Below, piece after piece: positions 1-5,193 of a DNA stretch of 7,998 nucleotides. The notes beneath the pieces were generated by a model. That model ran no database searches, was not told the DNA's origin, and was given only the letters and a program-made list of their open reading frames with translations. Location of the stretch: NCBI GenBank assembly GCA_003450555.1, contig DMFQ01000187.1:4509-12506 (forward strand). Reading direction: 5' to 3'. Both the position numbers and the translations under genes were made by a program. Each line of letters opens with the position of its first letter. Position 1 is the stretch's first letter. Source of the DNA: Ktedonobacter sp. Its GTDB lineage: Bacteria; Chloroflexota; Ktedonobacteria; Ktedonobacterales; Ktedonobacteraceae.

Positions 1-8
1 GAGACTAT

Positions 9-16
9 AGGAAGGG
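9..16 (+). promoter_or_regulatory. Shine-Dalgarno that decides the first gene's start
   Basis: A purine-rich run (AGGAAGGG) ends one base before an ATG at 18 and ten bases before an ATG at 27. Aligned to the 16S tail, the AAGG part fits the ATG at 27 better, which also gives a compact Met-Lys signal-peptide start. The ATG at 18 remains possible through the AGGA part. Confidence 0.5.
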
Positions 17-26
17 TATGTATCTT

Positions 27-818
27 ATGAAAAGCATCCATCGATTACTGACGATTGGGTGTGTCCTCGTGGGACTGATGGTACTGGTCAGTACGATCTC
101 GGCATTTTTCTCACCGTCGATTCAAGCGGCATTGATGGTACCGACAACGCCTGGCAGCAGGCCAAACACAGCGATTACAACGCAACCAACCACGCATACC
201 TCTAAGATGATTTCCTTGCCATCGCCTACTGCTATAACAGCAGCTTTGCTGGCGCAGGATACGTTTCAACGCACCAATCAACGCTTCTGGGGCACAGCCT
301 CAGATGGTCAGACATGGGGTGGGAATGCCAATAGCTTCGCGAATTTTGCTGTTGCCGGACAGGCAGGACTCATCGGCAACGGGCGTGGCGTCTTTGAGGC
401 CACGCTTGGTCCGCGAGCCATGGATGCTGAGGTCGTCTTTAGCGGTTCATTGAGTCTTTTTGGTAACGGAGCCTCGAACATCGGGTCGGTACTGCGCTGG
501 ATGGACACAAATAACTGGTATAAGGCCTATCTGGATGGTGCGCAACTGATCTTGCTTAAGAAGGTTGCAGGCAAGCTGACGCGCCTGAATACGACACCGT
601 TCACGGCGCAGAGCGGCAAAGAGTATACGCTGCGTTTCCGCATCATTGGAACAGCGCTCGCGGCTAAGGTGTGGCCGACGGGACAGGCCGAACCTGTTAC
701 CTGGATGGTGATGGCCAACGATACGTCGCTATCTTCTGGCTTTGGGGGACTGCGCGTGTTCATTCAGGACGCTGCGGTAGTTAGAATTACAACATTTACA
801 GAAATGATCGCGCGGTAA
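27..818 (+). CDS. Secreted beta-sandwich (concanavalin/LamG-like) protein
   Basis: This is an exported protein of 263 residues, probably ligand- or carbohydrate-binding; no enzymatic residues can be named. Residues 1-34 form a signal peptide: Lys/His/Arg start, hydrophobic core at about 7-28, and a likely cleavage after Ser-Ile-Gln-Ala (34). A Thr/Pro/Ser-rich low-complexity linker follows (about 38-70). The rest (77-263) resembles a beta-sandwich domain common in secreted proteins of actinobacteria and Ktedonobacteria. Signature pieces are DTFQRTN (78-84), WGTASDGQTW (88-97), NNWYKAYLDG (162-171), YTLRFRIIG (200-208) and AKVWPTGQAEP (213-223). If residue 1 is the ATG at 18, three residues are added. 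The stop lies 24 bp before the PP2C gene, so the two are probably co-transcribed, perhaps making this an extracellular partner of a signalling operon. The promoter lies outside the window. Fold assignment is family knowledge recalled from motif pattern; the ligand is unknown. Confidence 0.75.
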   Translation: MKSIHRLLTIGCVLVGLMVLVSTISAFFSPSIQAALMVPTTPGSRPNTAITTQPTTHTSKMISLPSPTAITAALLAQDTFQRTNQRFWGTASDGQTWGGNANSFANFAVAGQAGLIGNGRGVFEATLGPRAMDAEVVFSGSLSLFGNGASNIGSVLRWMDTNNWYKAYLDGAQLILLKKVAGKLTRLNTTPFTAQSGKEYTLRFRIIGTALAAKVWPTGQAEPVTWMVMANDTSLSSGFGGLRVFIQDAAVVRITTFTEMIAR

Positions 819-842
819 AGGCGTTTCTCAAGGGGAAACAGT

Positions 843-2108
843 ATGATGAAGCAGTTTAAACTCGCTTACGATCTCCATCCGTGGCTGAGGCGTGTATCCT
901 GGGGACTACTGGCCGTTGCCGGCATAGGTATCTACTATCTATCGGGAGGTTTTCCACCACGGGCATGGATGTTACTGTTCGCAGTGTTACCTCAACTCGC
1001 TCATTTATGGGCACTGCGTGGCCCCGCAATTGCACTCCCTGTCACACTATTAGTATTTCAGTCTCTCACCTGGTTGATTACGTGGGGGCTGTTCATAGGA
1101 GTGTGTGGAGCTATGATACGGCTCTGGCGGCTGATGCAGCACGAACGCAAAGAGTTCGAGGCCGATTTGCAAGAGGCTCACGACGAAATTACCGAGGAAC
1201 AGGATATGCTGCCATGGTCACCTTTGCCATTGCCAGCGCGCCAGAAACCTCCTATGACGTTGACGAAAAGTTTCGAGAAAGAGCCTTTAACGCCAACCCA
1301 TTCCTGGCAGCGGCAACTCTCACTTCATCTAAATGTGGGGGTTGGGTGGAACGTCGGAACCACGCGCAAACACAAACCCAACGAAGATAGTCTTGTCGCG
1401 TTTCAAGGTACCTGTATTTATAACTGCCGCTTGCTTCCCTTTGGATTATTTGTGGTGGCAGATGGCATGGGCGGCTATGCTCATGGGCAGGATGCCAGTT
1501 ATCTGGCAATTCAAACCGTGTTGCAGTCGGTGCTGCCGAGCATCGTGGGTAGCGAAGAGATGACCGATGATATCCTCGCAGAGGTGCTGGTGGAGGGTGT
1601 GGAACAGGCAAACCTGGCAGTGTTGCAACGCAGCCAGGAAGTCAAAGCTGAGATGGGAGCGACGATTACCGCCGCGTTCGTAATGGACACAACCGCTTTC
1701 GTGGTGAATGTTGGTGACAGTCGCACCTACCATTACCGCGCATGCGAGGGGTTGTCGCAAGTGACACGCGACCATTCGCATGTCGCTCGCTTAGTAGCGG
1801 CAGGTCAGATAGGGCGGGATGAAATTTACACTCACCCAGATCGCAACCAGGTTTACCGGGGGCTTGGGGCGGAGTCACGTGTGAAGGTGGACCGGTTTAC
1901 TGTTCCCTTACAAGGAAACGACTGTTTGATGCTCTGTTCAGATGGATTGTGGGAGATGGTACGGGATCCAGAGATCGAAAATACTCTGAAAGAAATGGGG
2001 AGTAACCCCGAACTAGCAAGCAAAACGTTAGTCCGAGCAGCCTTAAAAGGTGGAGGACTGGATAACATCAGCGTGATTGTAGTACAAGTCGCACCTGCAA
2101 CGGTGTGA
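843..2108 (+). CDS. Membrane-anchored PP2C-family Ser/Thr protein phosphatase
   Basis: This protein should remove phosphate from Ser/Thr of target proteins, using two metal ions, at the cytoplasmic face of the membrane. Residues 17-92 hold three or four hydrophobic segments (about 17-35, 41-58 and 61-92, the last perhaps two helices). A charged, probably helical linker (93-121) and a Pro-rich stretch (123-137) follow. The PP2C domain spans about 165-417: PNEDS (179-183, Asp182), FVVADGMGG (203-211, Asp207), MGATITAAFV (271-280), VVNVGDSRTY (287-296), TRDHSHV (308-314), CSDGLW (365-370, Asp367) and GGLDNISVIVV (404-414, Asp408). All metal-binding aspartates expected of active bacterial PP2C enzymes are present. 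AGGGGA (831-836) lies 6 bp before the ATG. It sits between the secreted protein and a sigma factor, 21 bp upstream of the latter. No partner kinase is in the window, so the substrate is unknown; the sigma factor or an unseen regulator are guesses. Confidence 0.93.
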   Translation: MMKQFKLAYDLHPWLRRVSWGLLAVAGIGIYYLSGGFPPRAWMLLFAVLPQLAHLWALRGPAIALPVTLLVFQSLTWLITWGLFIGVCGAMIRLWRLMQHERKEFEADLQEAHDEITEEQDMLPWSPLPLPARQKPPMTLTKSFEKEPLTPTHSWQRQLSLHLNVGVGWNVGTTRKHKPNEDSLVAFQGTCIYNCRLLPFGLFVVADGMGGYAHGQDASYLAIQTVLQSVLPSIVGSEEMTDDILAEVLVEGVEQANLAVLQRSQEVKAEMGATITAAFVMDTTAFVVNVGDSRTYHYRACEGLSQVTRDHSHVARLVAAGQIGRDEIYTHPDRNQVYRGLGAESRVKVDRFTVPLQGNDCLMLCSDGLWEMVRDPEIENTLKEMGSNPELASKTLVRAALKGGGLDNISVIVVQVAPATV

Positions 2109-2129
2109 TCATTTGAAGGGAATCATAGC

Positions 2130-3221
2130 ATGAACGATCAAACATATGGAACTTACAGTGCAACAGCACCCATAGCCACACGTATTCCCGACGGCAAACA
2201 GACAGACGACCACTTTAAGCAACGCACAGCACATGCAGCGCCCATTGCGCCCTTACTGCAAACGGTGCCAGAGGCAGGCTATCAATTGAAGATTGGTAGA
2301 GCTGATGACAGTACACCCTTACGACAGGACCAGGAACTGCATTGTTTACGCGATAGTAAGTATCTCTATAAACATGAGATAGGGCGCGTCCAGCAGCTCT
2401 CTGCCGAGGGGGTCGTGTGTCTAGCACAGCGCATGGAACGCGCTCGGCTGGAGCAAAGAAACCCGAGACCGAATCACTACTTCATCGAAGATGGAGAGAA
2501 TGCTAAGTGCCAGCTGATTGAGGCCAATCTGCGGCTAGTCGTCAGCATCGCAAAAAAGTATATCGGTCTGGGCATGGATTTGATGGACCTGGTGCAGGAG
2601 GGAAATATCGGGCTAATCCATGCGGTGGACAAATTCGATTACAGGATGGGCTACAAGTTCAGCACCTATGCAACATGGTGGATTCGCCGCGCGATGTCAC
2701 ATGCCCTGGCAAGGCAGGCTCGCACCATCCGCGTGCCATTGTACAAAAAAGAAGAGATGAAACGTCTTTCACAGGTCAGGCAGCGCCTACAGCAAGAGAT
2801 GGAACGAGAACCAACTGTAGAGGACATCGCCCATGAAATGGAGATGAACGCACAGCAAGTGATCGCGCTATTGGTAGCCAGCGAAGATACTGTTAGCCTG
2901 GATGCGCCAAATGGCAGTACTGACGATGAACCACCCTTTAGCGATACACTCGAGGACGATATCGCTTATTCGCCAGAGCAGGTTGTCATCTCGCAGATGC
3001 TTGAAACGCACGTTCAGGACCTGCTACAAGGTCTTACTCCTAATGAACGGAAGATTCTGCGCCTGCGCTACGGTCTGGAGGGGATACGTGAGCATTCTTT
3101 GAAAGAAGTGGGGAAGAAGCTGGGCGTAACCCACGAAGCAATCCGCCAGGTTGAAAACAAGGCCCTGCGCAAGCTCGTTCAACCCAGCCGTACCCGTATG
3201 TTGCACGATTTTTTGAGTTAG
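2130..3221 (+). CDS. RNA polymerase sigma factor, sigma-70 family (RpoD/SigA-like, group 2-type)
   Basis: This protein directs RNA polymerase to promoters. It is 363 residues long. The N-terminal 70 or so residues are unconserved-looking and too short for a normal region 1.1. Region 1.2 is at about 75-108 ([16 protein letters not shown]). Region 2 runs from 128 to 203, with [15 protein letters not shown] (130-144), [18 protein letters not shown] (153-170) and the -10 melting segment [14 protein letters not shown] (175-188, Trp183/Trp184). Region 3 is about 204-275. Region 4 is about 287-355, with the -35-recognition helix-turn-helix at 323-349 ([24 protein letters not shown]). Because all core regions are close to the primary type, it should read -35/-10 promoters like those of the housekeeping factor; the lack of region 1.1 and the operon setting suggest an alternative, group 2 member. 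AAGGGA (2116-2121) is 8 bp before the ATG. Co-transcription with a PP2C phosphatase hints at control by phosphorylation, but no anti-sigma gene is seen. Confidence 0.95.
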   Translation: MNDQTYGTYSATAPIATRIPDGKQTDDHFKQRTAHAAPIAPLLQTVPEAGYQLKIGRADDSTPLRQDQELHCLRDSKYLYKHEIGRVQQLSAEGVVCLAQRMERARLEQRNPRPNHYFIEDGENAKCQLIEANLRLVVSIAKKYIGLGMDLMDLVQEGNIGLIHAVDKFDYRMGYKFSTYATWWIRRAMSHALARQARTIRVPLYKKEEMKRLSQVRQRLQQEMEREPTVEDIAHEMEMNAQQVIALLVASEDTVSLDAPNGSTDDEPPFSDTLEDDIAYSPEQVVISQMLETHVQDLLQGLTPNERKILRLRYGLEGIREHSLKEVGKKLGVTHEAIRQVENKALRKLVQPSRTRMLHDFLS

Positions 3222-3246
3222 CGCAACGGCACATTGTGAAGGAGCA

Positions 3247-3260
3247 AGAAAGGAGGTGAT
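3247..3260 (+). promoter_or_regulatory. Extended Shine-Dalgarno-like sequence without a well-placed start
   Basis: AGAAAGGAGGTGAT matches 14 nt of the complement of a Bacillus-type 16S rRNA 3' end, far longer than needed for initiation. In the next 5-12 bases there is no ATG, GTG or TTG. The only nearby starts are a GTG inside the run itself (3256) and one about 30 bp on (3290). A second AAGGAG lies at 3239-3244, 11 bp before the GTG at 3256, so a 26-residue peptide (3256-3336) is conceivable. Confidence 0.5.
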
Positions 3261-3316
3261 ACGCAGTACTCAACAGTACACTATAGACAGTGGATCGCTT
3301 AGTGAGCGCATTCTAC

Positions 3317-3342
3317 CCGATCATATCTCATGGTAAGATCGG
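3317..3342 (+). repeat. 6-bp inverted repeat (CCGATC / GATCGG)
   Basis: The arms at 3317-3322 and 3337-3342 are perfectly complementary and enclose 14 bases. The stop of the 26-codon frame (3334-3336) falls just before the right arm. No T-run follows, so it is not a standard terminator. It may be an operator half-site pair or a leader hairpin, or chance. Confidence 0.35.
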
Positions 3343-3346
3343 AAAG

Positions 3347-3445
3347 AATGAAGAGCGGGACACTCGCATCAGCATGACGGAAGGATAGCCGTACATCCAC
3401 CTCGCGACAGTGCGGATATCAGCCGTCATGCCCGCATTCATCATT
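3347..3445 (+). other. Candidate structured RNA element (nested foldback)
   Basis: A series of complementary arms nest in the right order. AATGA (3347-3351) pairs with TCATT (3441-3445). GCGGG (3355-3359) pairs with CCCGC (3431-3435). GCATGACGG (3372-3380) pairs with CCGTCATGC (3423-3431). GATA (3384-3387) pairs with TATC (3417-3420), and TCC (3396-3398) with GGA (3414-3416). The 9-bp arm is perfect; base 3431 can serve either of two arms. The long unpaired left bulge (3360-3371) and the lack of a T-run make this unlike a terminator. It ends 75 bp before the response-regulator start, so it could be a 5'-leader element or a small RNA. I do not recognise a named RNA family. Confidence 0.4.
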
Positions 3446-3506
3446 ATTACACGAAATTCAAGCTTGTTCATCGTTTAAGAAATAAAGACAACACTATCAA
3501 GACGGA

Positions 3507-3512
3507 AAGGAG
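3507..3512 (+). promoter_or_regulatory. Shine-Dalgarno that fixes the response-regulator start at 3521
   Basis: AAGGAG lies 8 bp before the ATG at 3521. The upstream in-frame GTG at 3512 overlaps this motif and so cannot use it, which rules it out as the main start. Confidence 0.8.
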
Positions 3513-3520
3513 TGACAGGT

Positions 3521-3928
3521 ATGAGTAAACTGGTAATGATCATCGATGATTCAGCTACGGTGCGCAAGATCGTAGAGGTGAGCCTGAGGCGTGAAGGCAT
3601 CGACTATGTTAGCTATCCGAGCGGGATAGAGGCAGTATACGCGCTGGCAGAGCGAAAAAATCTCATTCCTGATCTCGTTTTTCTTGATATCTCTTTGCCC
3701 AGGATGGACGGCTACAAATTCGCGCAATACTTAAAATCGCATCAGCAGTATGATAATACTGTTATTGTTATGCTTTCTGGTCACAACGGCATTTTAGATC
3801 GTCTCAAGGGGCGACTCTCGGGTGCTAGAGATTATATGACCAAGCCATTCAGAACGCAGGATATCCTGACTGTTGTGCACGAATACCTTGGTAAAACTCC
3901 CCTACCGCGCTCGAATTATATGTCGTAG
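3521..3928 (+). CDS. Single-domain response regulator (CheY/PilG-like receiver)
   Basis: This is a 135-residue phospho-receiver with no output domain. It would take phosphate from a histidine kinase and act by binding a partner protein, as CheY or the twitching-motility regulators PilG/PilH do. Key residues are all present: acidic pair Asp9-Asp10 (VMIIDDSATVRKIVE), phospho-acceptor Asp56 (DLVFLDISLPRMDGY, 51-65), switch Ser86 (VMLSGHNG), and Lys108 in DYMTKPF (104-110). The run RLKGRLSGARDYMTKPF is close to what PilG-type receivers show before the conserved Lys, so a PilG-like rather than flagellar CheY role is the better guess. A short tail (about 125-135) follows the domain. The start is the ATG with AAGGAG at 8-bp spacing. 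No histidine kinase, CheW or pilus gene is within the window. It is preceded by a structured intergenic region and followed 80 bp later by a small DUF4177-like gene on the same strand. Confidence 0.92.
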   Translation: MSKLVMIIDDSATVRKIVEVSLRREGIDYVSYPSGIEAVYALAERKNLIPDLVFLDISLPRMDGYKFAQYLKSHQQYDNTVIVMLSGHNGILDRLKGRLSGARDYMTKPFRTQDILTVVHEYLGKTPLPRSNYMS

Positions 3929-3962
3929 CCTAATGCCACTATTGTACACGTTTATTGTGTTA

Positions 3963-4031
3963 AGAGAGGTTATCTCTGTGGCTAAAGACGAGCGGCAGGA
4001 GCACGATTATGGCACGATGGGCATATCTTGA
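3963..4031 (+). other. Possible 17-codon upstream reading frame with hairpin over its ribosome site
   Basis: A GTG at 3978 opens a frame of 17 codons that ends with TGA at 4029-4031, overlapping the next gene's start (4009) in another frame. Its Shine-Dalgarno-like AGAGAGG (3963-3969) lies 8 bp upstream. It is half buried in a 5-bp hairpin, AGAGA (3963-3967) with TCTCT (3973-3977). This layout would allow translational coupling. The peptide has no recognisable features and the downstream gene has its own good ribosome site, so the call is weak. Confidence 0.25.
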
Positions 4032-4512
4032 GATTGGGTTTGATACAGGAACAGGCAGTCTCACACACGTAGATGGGCGAGAGGTGATTGACCCACGGGG
4101 GGCGCCATCAGCCCGTCATGTGAGGAACCAGTTGGGTAATGAGGGATGGGAACTGGTAAGCGCCCATATTTCGGCATGGTTATTCAAACGCGAGGTTATT
4201 GTTCCCCAGCAATGGGAATACTGCTGCCTGACGGAAGATCACGCAGGTGGTATTCGACGCGGAGAATGGATCCTGGTCTATTACCAGGCGGACGGCAATC
4301 ACGTCGAAAATGAGCACAGGCGACTGGGGACAGCAATCGCGCAGCTTGGCAAGTGTGGATGGCAAATGATCGGTATTGCCGATCCTGGCACAGACGGGGG
4401 ATATGATAACACCTCATTCTATTTCGTAAGGCCCCTCTCCACTCCACCCACTCCCCCGACGCCAACTATCGCATCTTCGGACTTTTCTCATCAAAAACAA
4501 GAGGAGATGTAG
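4009..4512 (+). CDS. Tandem DUF4177-like protein, function unknown
   Basis: I recognise a pattern, not a function. The 167-residue protein has two similar halves. Half 1 (about 4-62) starts WAYLEIGFD and contains QLGNEGWELV (41-50) and WLFKRE (57-62). Half 2 (about 69-142) starts WEYCCLTED and contains QLGKCGWQMI (112-121) and FYFVRP (137-142). This layout, an opening aromatic strand, 'LG..GW.lv' and a closing 'FkR' strand, is that of the small DUF4177 family, usually one copy of about 50-60 residues. The last 25 residues are Thr/Pro-rich then polar (STPPTPPTPTIAS). No signal peptide or membrane segment is seen, so it is probably cytoplasmic. GGAG (3998-4001), 7 bp before the ATG, supports the start. 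Its last 47 bp overlap the end of the convergent winged-helix gene. It may be co-transcribed with the response regulator 80 bp upstream. Confidence 0.75.
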   Translation: MARWAYLEIGFDTGTGSLTHVDGREVIDPRGAPSARHVRNQLGNEGWELVSAHISAWLFKREVIVPQQWEYCCLTEDHAGGIRRGEWILVYYQADGNHVENEHRRLGTAIAQLGKCGWQMIGIADPGTDGGYDNTSFYFVRPLSTPPTPPTPTIASSDFSHQKQEEM

Positions 4513-4981
4513 CAATCCGCAAAATACACCCTGTCTCTAAGATAGATGAGACATTCAACCCGAAGGTTCGTAACTTGAGTCGCGTCCGTGACAGTACATT
4601 GCGTACAGGTCTCATCTCCTGATCCCACGTGCCGCTTTCCAGGGCCATTTGTAGTCGCTGGCGGCAGCGAGCAACAATCAAATCAGTCACATCACCGTTG
4701 TAGAAGCTCGCGTACAGCACTTCATAGGGACAATAATAGGGGTACGAATCCAGAAGGGGGAGCAGTATACTCATTTCACTGGCGGTAAACTGCTGTTGTG
4801 CCAACAATTGTGGTTTCTCGCCTACAGAGGAAAGGTAAGAGAGGGTGCCTAGTGTCAGGTTTAGAGCCAGTGTATGACCAGCTGGAAACGCATCTTGCAA
4901 AGAAAAATGTCGGATGCCATGAGTGACTTGTTCTACATTGTTGCGAGCAGTTTTCTCCTCACAATAGGCTACTACTTGCAT
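4466..4981 (-). CDS. Winged-helix DNA-binding protein (OmpR-type wing fold, divergent)
   Basis: This is a probable transcription regulator of 171 residues. Residues 1-57 are not recognised and contain no receiver Asp/Lys set. Residues about 60-156 fit a degenerate OmpR/PhoB-type winged helix: QQQFTASEMSILLPLLDSYP (62-81) matches the opening 'LT..E..LL..L', PYEVLYASFYNG (85-96) the second helix. VRNVLSRTRLKLRTFGLNVSSIL (126-148) matches the recognition-helix 'v...isRLR.KL...g..I.ti', and ETGCILRI (149-156) the wing where 'G.GY.l' is usual. The start chosen is an ATG with AAGGAG (4989-4994) at 7-bp spacing. The frame stays open to a TTG at 5081-5083 (34 more residues), which has only a weaker ribosome site. 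It converges on the DUF4177-like gene with a 47-bp overlap and is divergent from the large STAND regulator, which it may control. Its own promoter was not clear to me. Confidence 0.72.
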   Translation of the reverse strand: MQVVAYCEEKTARNNVEQVTHGIRHFSLQDAFPAGHTLALNLTLGTLSYLSSVGEKPQLLAQQQFTASEMSILLPLLDSYPYYCPYEVLYASFYNGDVTDLIVARCRQRLQMALESGTWDQEMRPVRNVLSRTRLKLRTFGLNVSSILETGCILRIATSPLVFDEKSPKMR

Positions 4982-4988
4982 GCCAGTA

Positions 4989-4994
4989 CTCCTT
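4989..4994 (-). promoter_or_regulatory. Shine-Dalgarno that fixes the winged-helix start at 4981
   Basis: On the - strand this reads AAGGAG and lies 7 bp before an ATG at 4981-4979. It is the best ribosome site in the frame and outweighs the longer TTG start at 5083 and an ATG at 5002 that has no such site. Confidence 0.75.
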
Positions 4995-5089
4995 ATCACC
5001 ATGCACTGATGCGCTCGCGCGCAACGTTTATTTACAATAGTTTGGCTTGTCGACAAGGGGGATTCGTCGTACAAGAAAAACAAGATACG

Positions 5090-5112
5090 TTCCTATCTAA
5101 GTATGCTAGGAA
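5090..5112. repeat. 6-bp inverted repeat in the divergent control region
   Basis: TTCCTA (5090-5095) and TAGGAA (5107-5112) are perfect complements separated by 11 bases. It lies upstream of the winged-helix gene's chosen start and just upstream of the promoter-like pair for the STAND gene, so it could bind a regulator. The short arms make chance possible. Confidence 0.3.
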
Positions 5113-5116
5113 ACCA

Positions 5117-5145
5117 TGTACATAAGGAAGGACTTATGTTATCAT
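5117..5145 (+). promoter_or_regulatory. Candidate sigma-70 promoter with operator-like palindrome in its spacer
   Basis: TGTACA (5117-5122, four of six bases of TTGACA) and TATCAT (5140-5145, five of six of TATAAT) are separated by exactly 17 bp. A 7-bp inverted repeat, ACATAAG (5120-5126) and CTTATGT (5133-5139) around a 6-base centre, overlaps the -35 box and fills the spacer to the -10 box. A regulator bound there would block polymerase. Transcription would begin near 5152, giving a leader of about 42 bases before the ATG at 5194. A second TATCAT at 5161-5166 has no good -35 partner. Confidence 0.45.
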
Positions 5146-5181
5146 TTCCTTTAACATCTTTATCATTTTTTCGTGCAGCTA

Positions 5182-5187
5182 GAAGGA
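5182..5187 (+). promoter_or_regulatory. Shine-Dalgarno that fixes the STAND gene start at 5194
   Basis: GAAGGA lies 6 bp before the ATG at 5194. It abuts the ATG at 5188 and lies inside the frame that opens with GTG at 5173, so neither of those in-frame codons can use it well. Confidence 0.75.
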
Positions 5188-5193
5188 ATGAAG

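Larger units (their letters stand above)
3222..3520. other. 299-bp intergenic region, structured, no convincing gene
   Basis: This stretch separates the sigma-factor gene from the response-regulator gene. It holds a very strong Shine-Dalgarno-like run (3247-3260), a short inverted repeat (3317-3342), a longer nested foldback (3347-3445) and the response regulator's ribosome binding site. Open frames inside are 26 codons (GTG 3256 to stop 3336) and 32 codons (GTG 3290 to stop 3388), neither recognisable. I see no clean -35/-10 pair; TTGTTC at 3464-3469 lacks a good partner. No T-rich intrinsic terminator follows the sigma gene. Confidence 0.6.

Noticed and set aside
27..110. Lipoprotein signal in the first gene (Thr-Ile-Gly-Cys at residues 9-12)
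   Set aside because: Position -3 is Thr, not Leu/Val/Ile, and the Cys is too near the N-terminus, inside the hydrophobic core; an ordinary signal peptide with an Ala cleavage site fits better.
1252..1781. Open frames on the - strand within the phosphatase gene (1252-1611, 1446-1781)
   Set aside because: The + strand carries an intact PP2C domain here; the opposite frames give low-complexity, unrecognised peptides.
3247..3260. End of a 16S rRNA gene on the - strand
   Set aside because: The match to the 16S tail stops after 14 bases; the next bases do not follow the conserved 16S sequence, and no rRNA sequence is nearby.
3290..3388. 32-codon frame from GTG 3290 as a small gene
   Set aside because: The strong Shine-Dalgarno is about 30 bp away, and the peptide has no recognisable feature; it runs through the left side of the candidate RNA element.
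4982..5083. TTG start at 5083 giving the winged-helix protein 34 more residues
   Set aside because: A weak GGA-type ribosome site exists there, but the ATG at 4981 has a perfect AAGGAG at 7-bp spacing. Kept as an alternative only.
4588..5125. Open frames on the + strand at 4588-4788 and 4874-5125
   Set aside because: They lie opposite the winged-helix gene, have no family resemblance and no good ribosome sites; read as shadows.
5117..5145. MerR-type promoter because a palindrome fills the spacer
   Set aside because: MerR-type promoters have a lengthened 19-20 bp spacer; here it is 17 bp, and neither neighbour encodes a MerR-like protein.
5173..5193. GTG start at 5173 for the STAND gene (seven extra residues)
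   Set aside because: The Shine-Dalgarno at 5182-5187 lies downstream of this GTG, and nothing similar lies before it.
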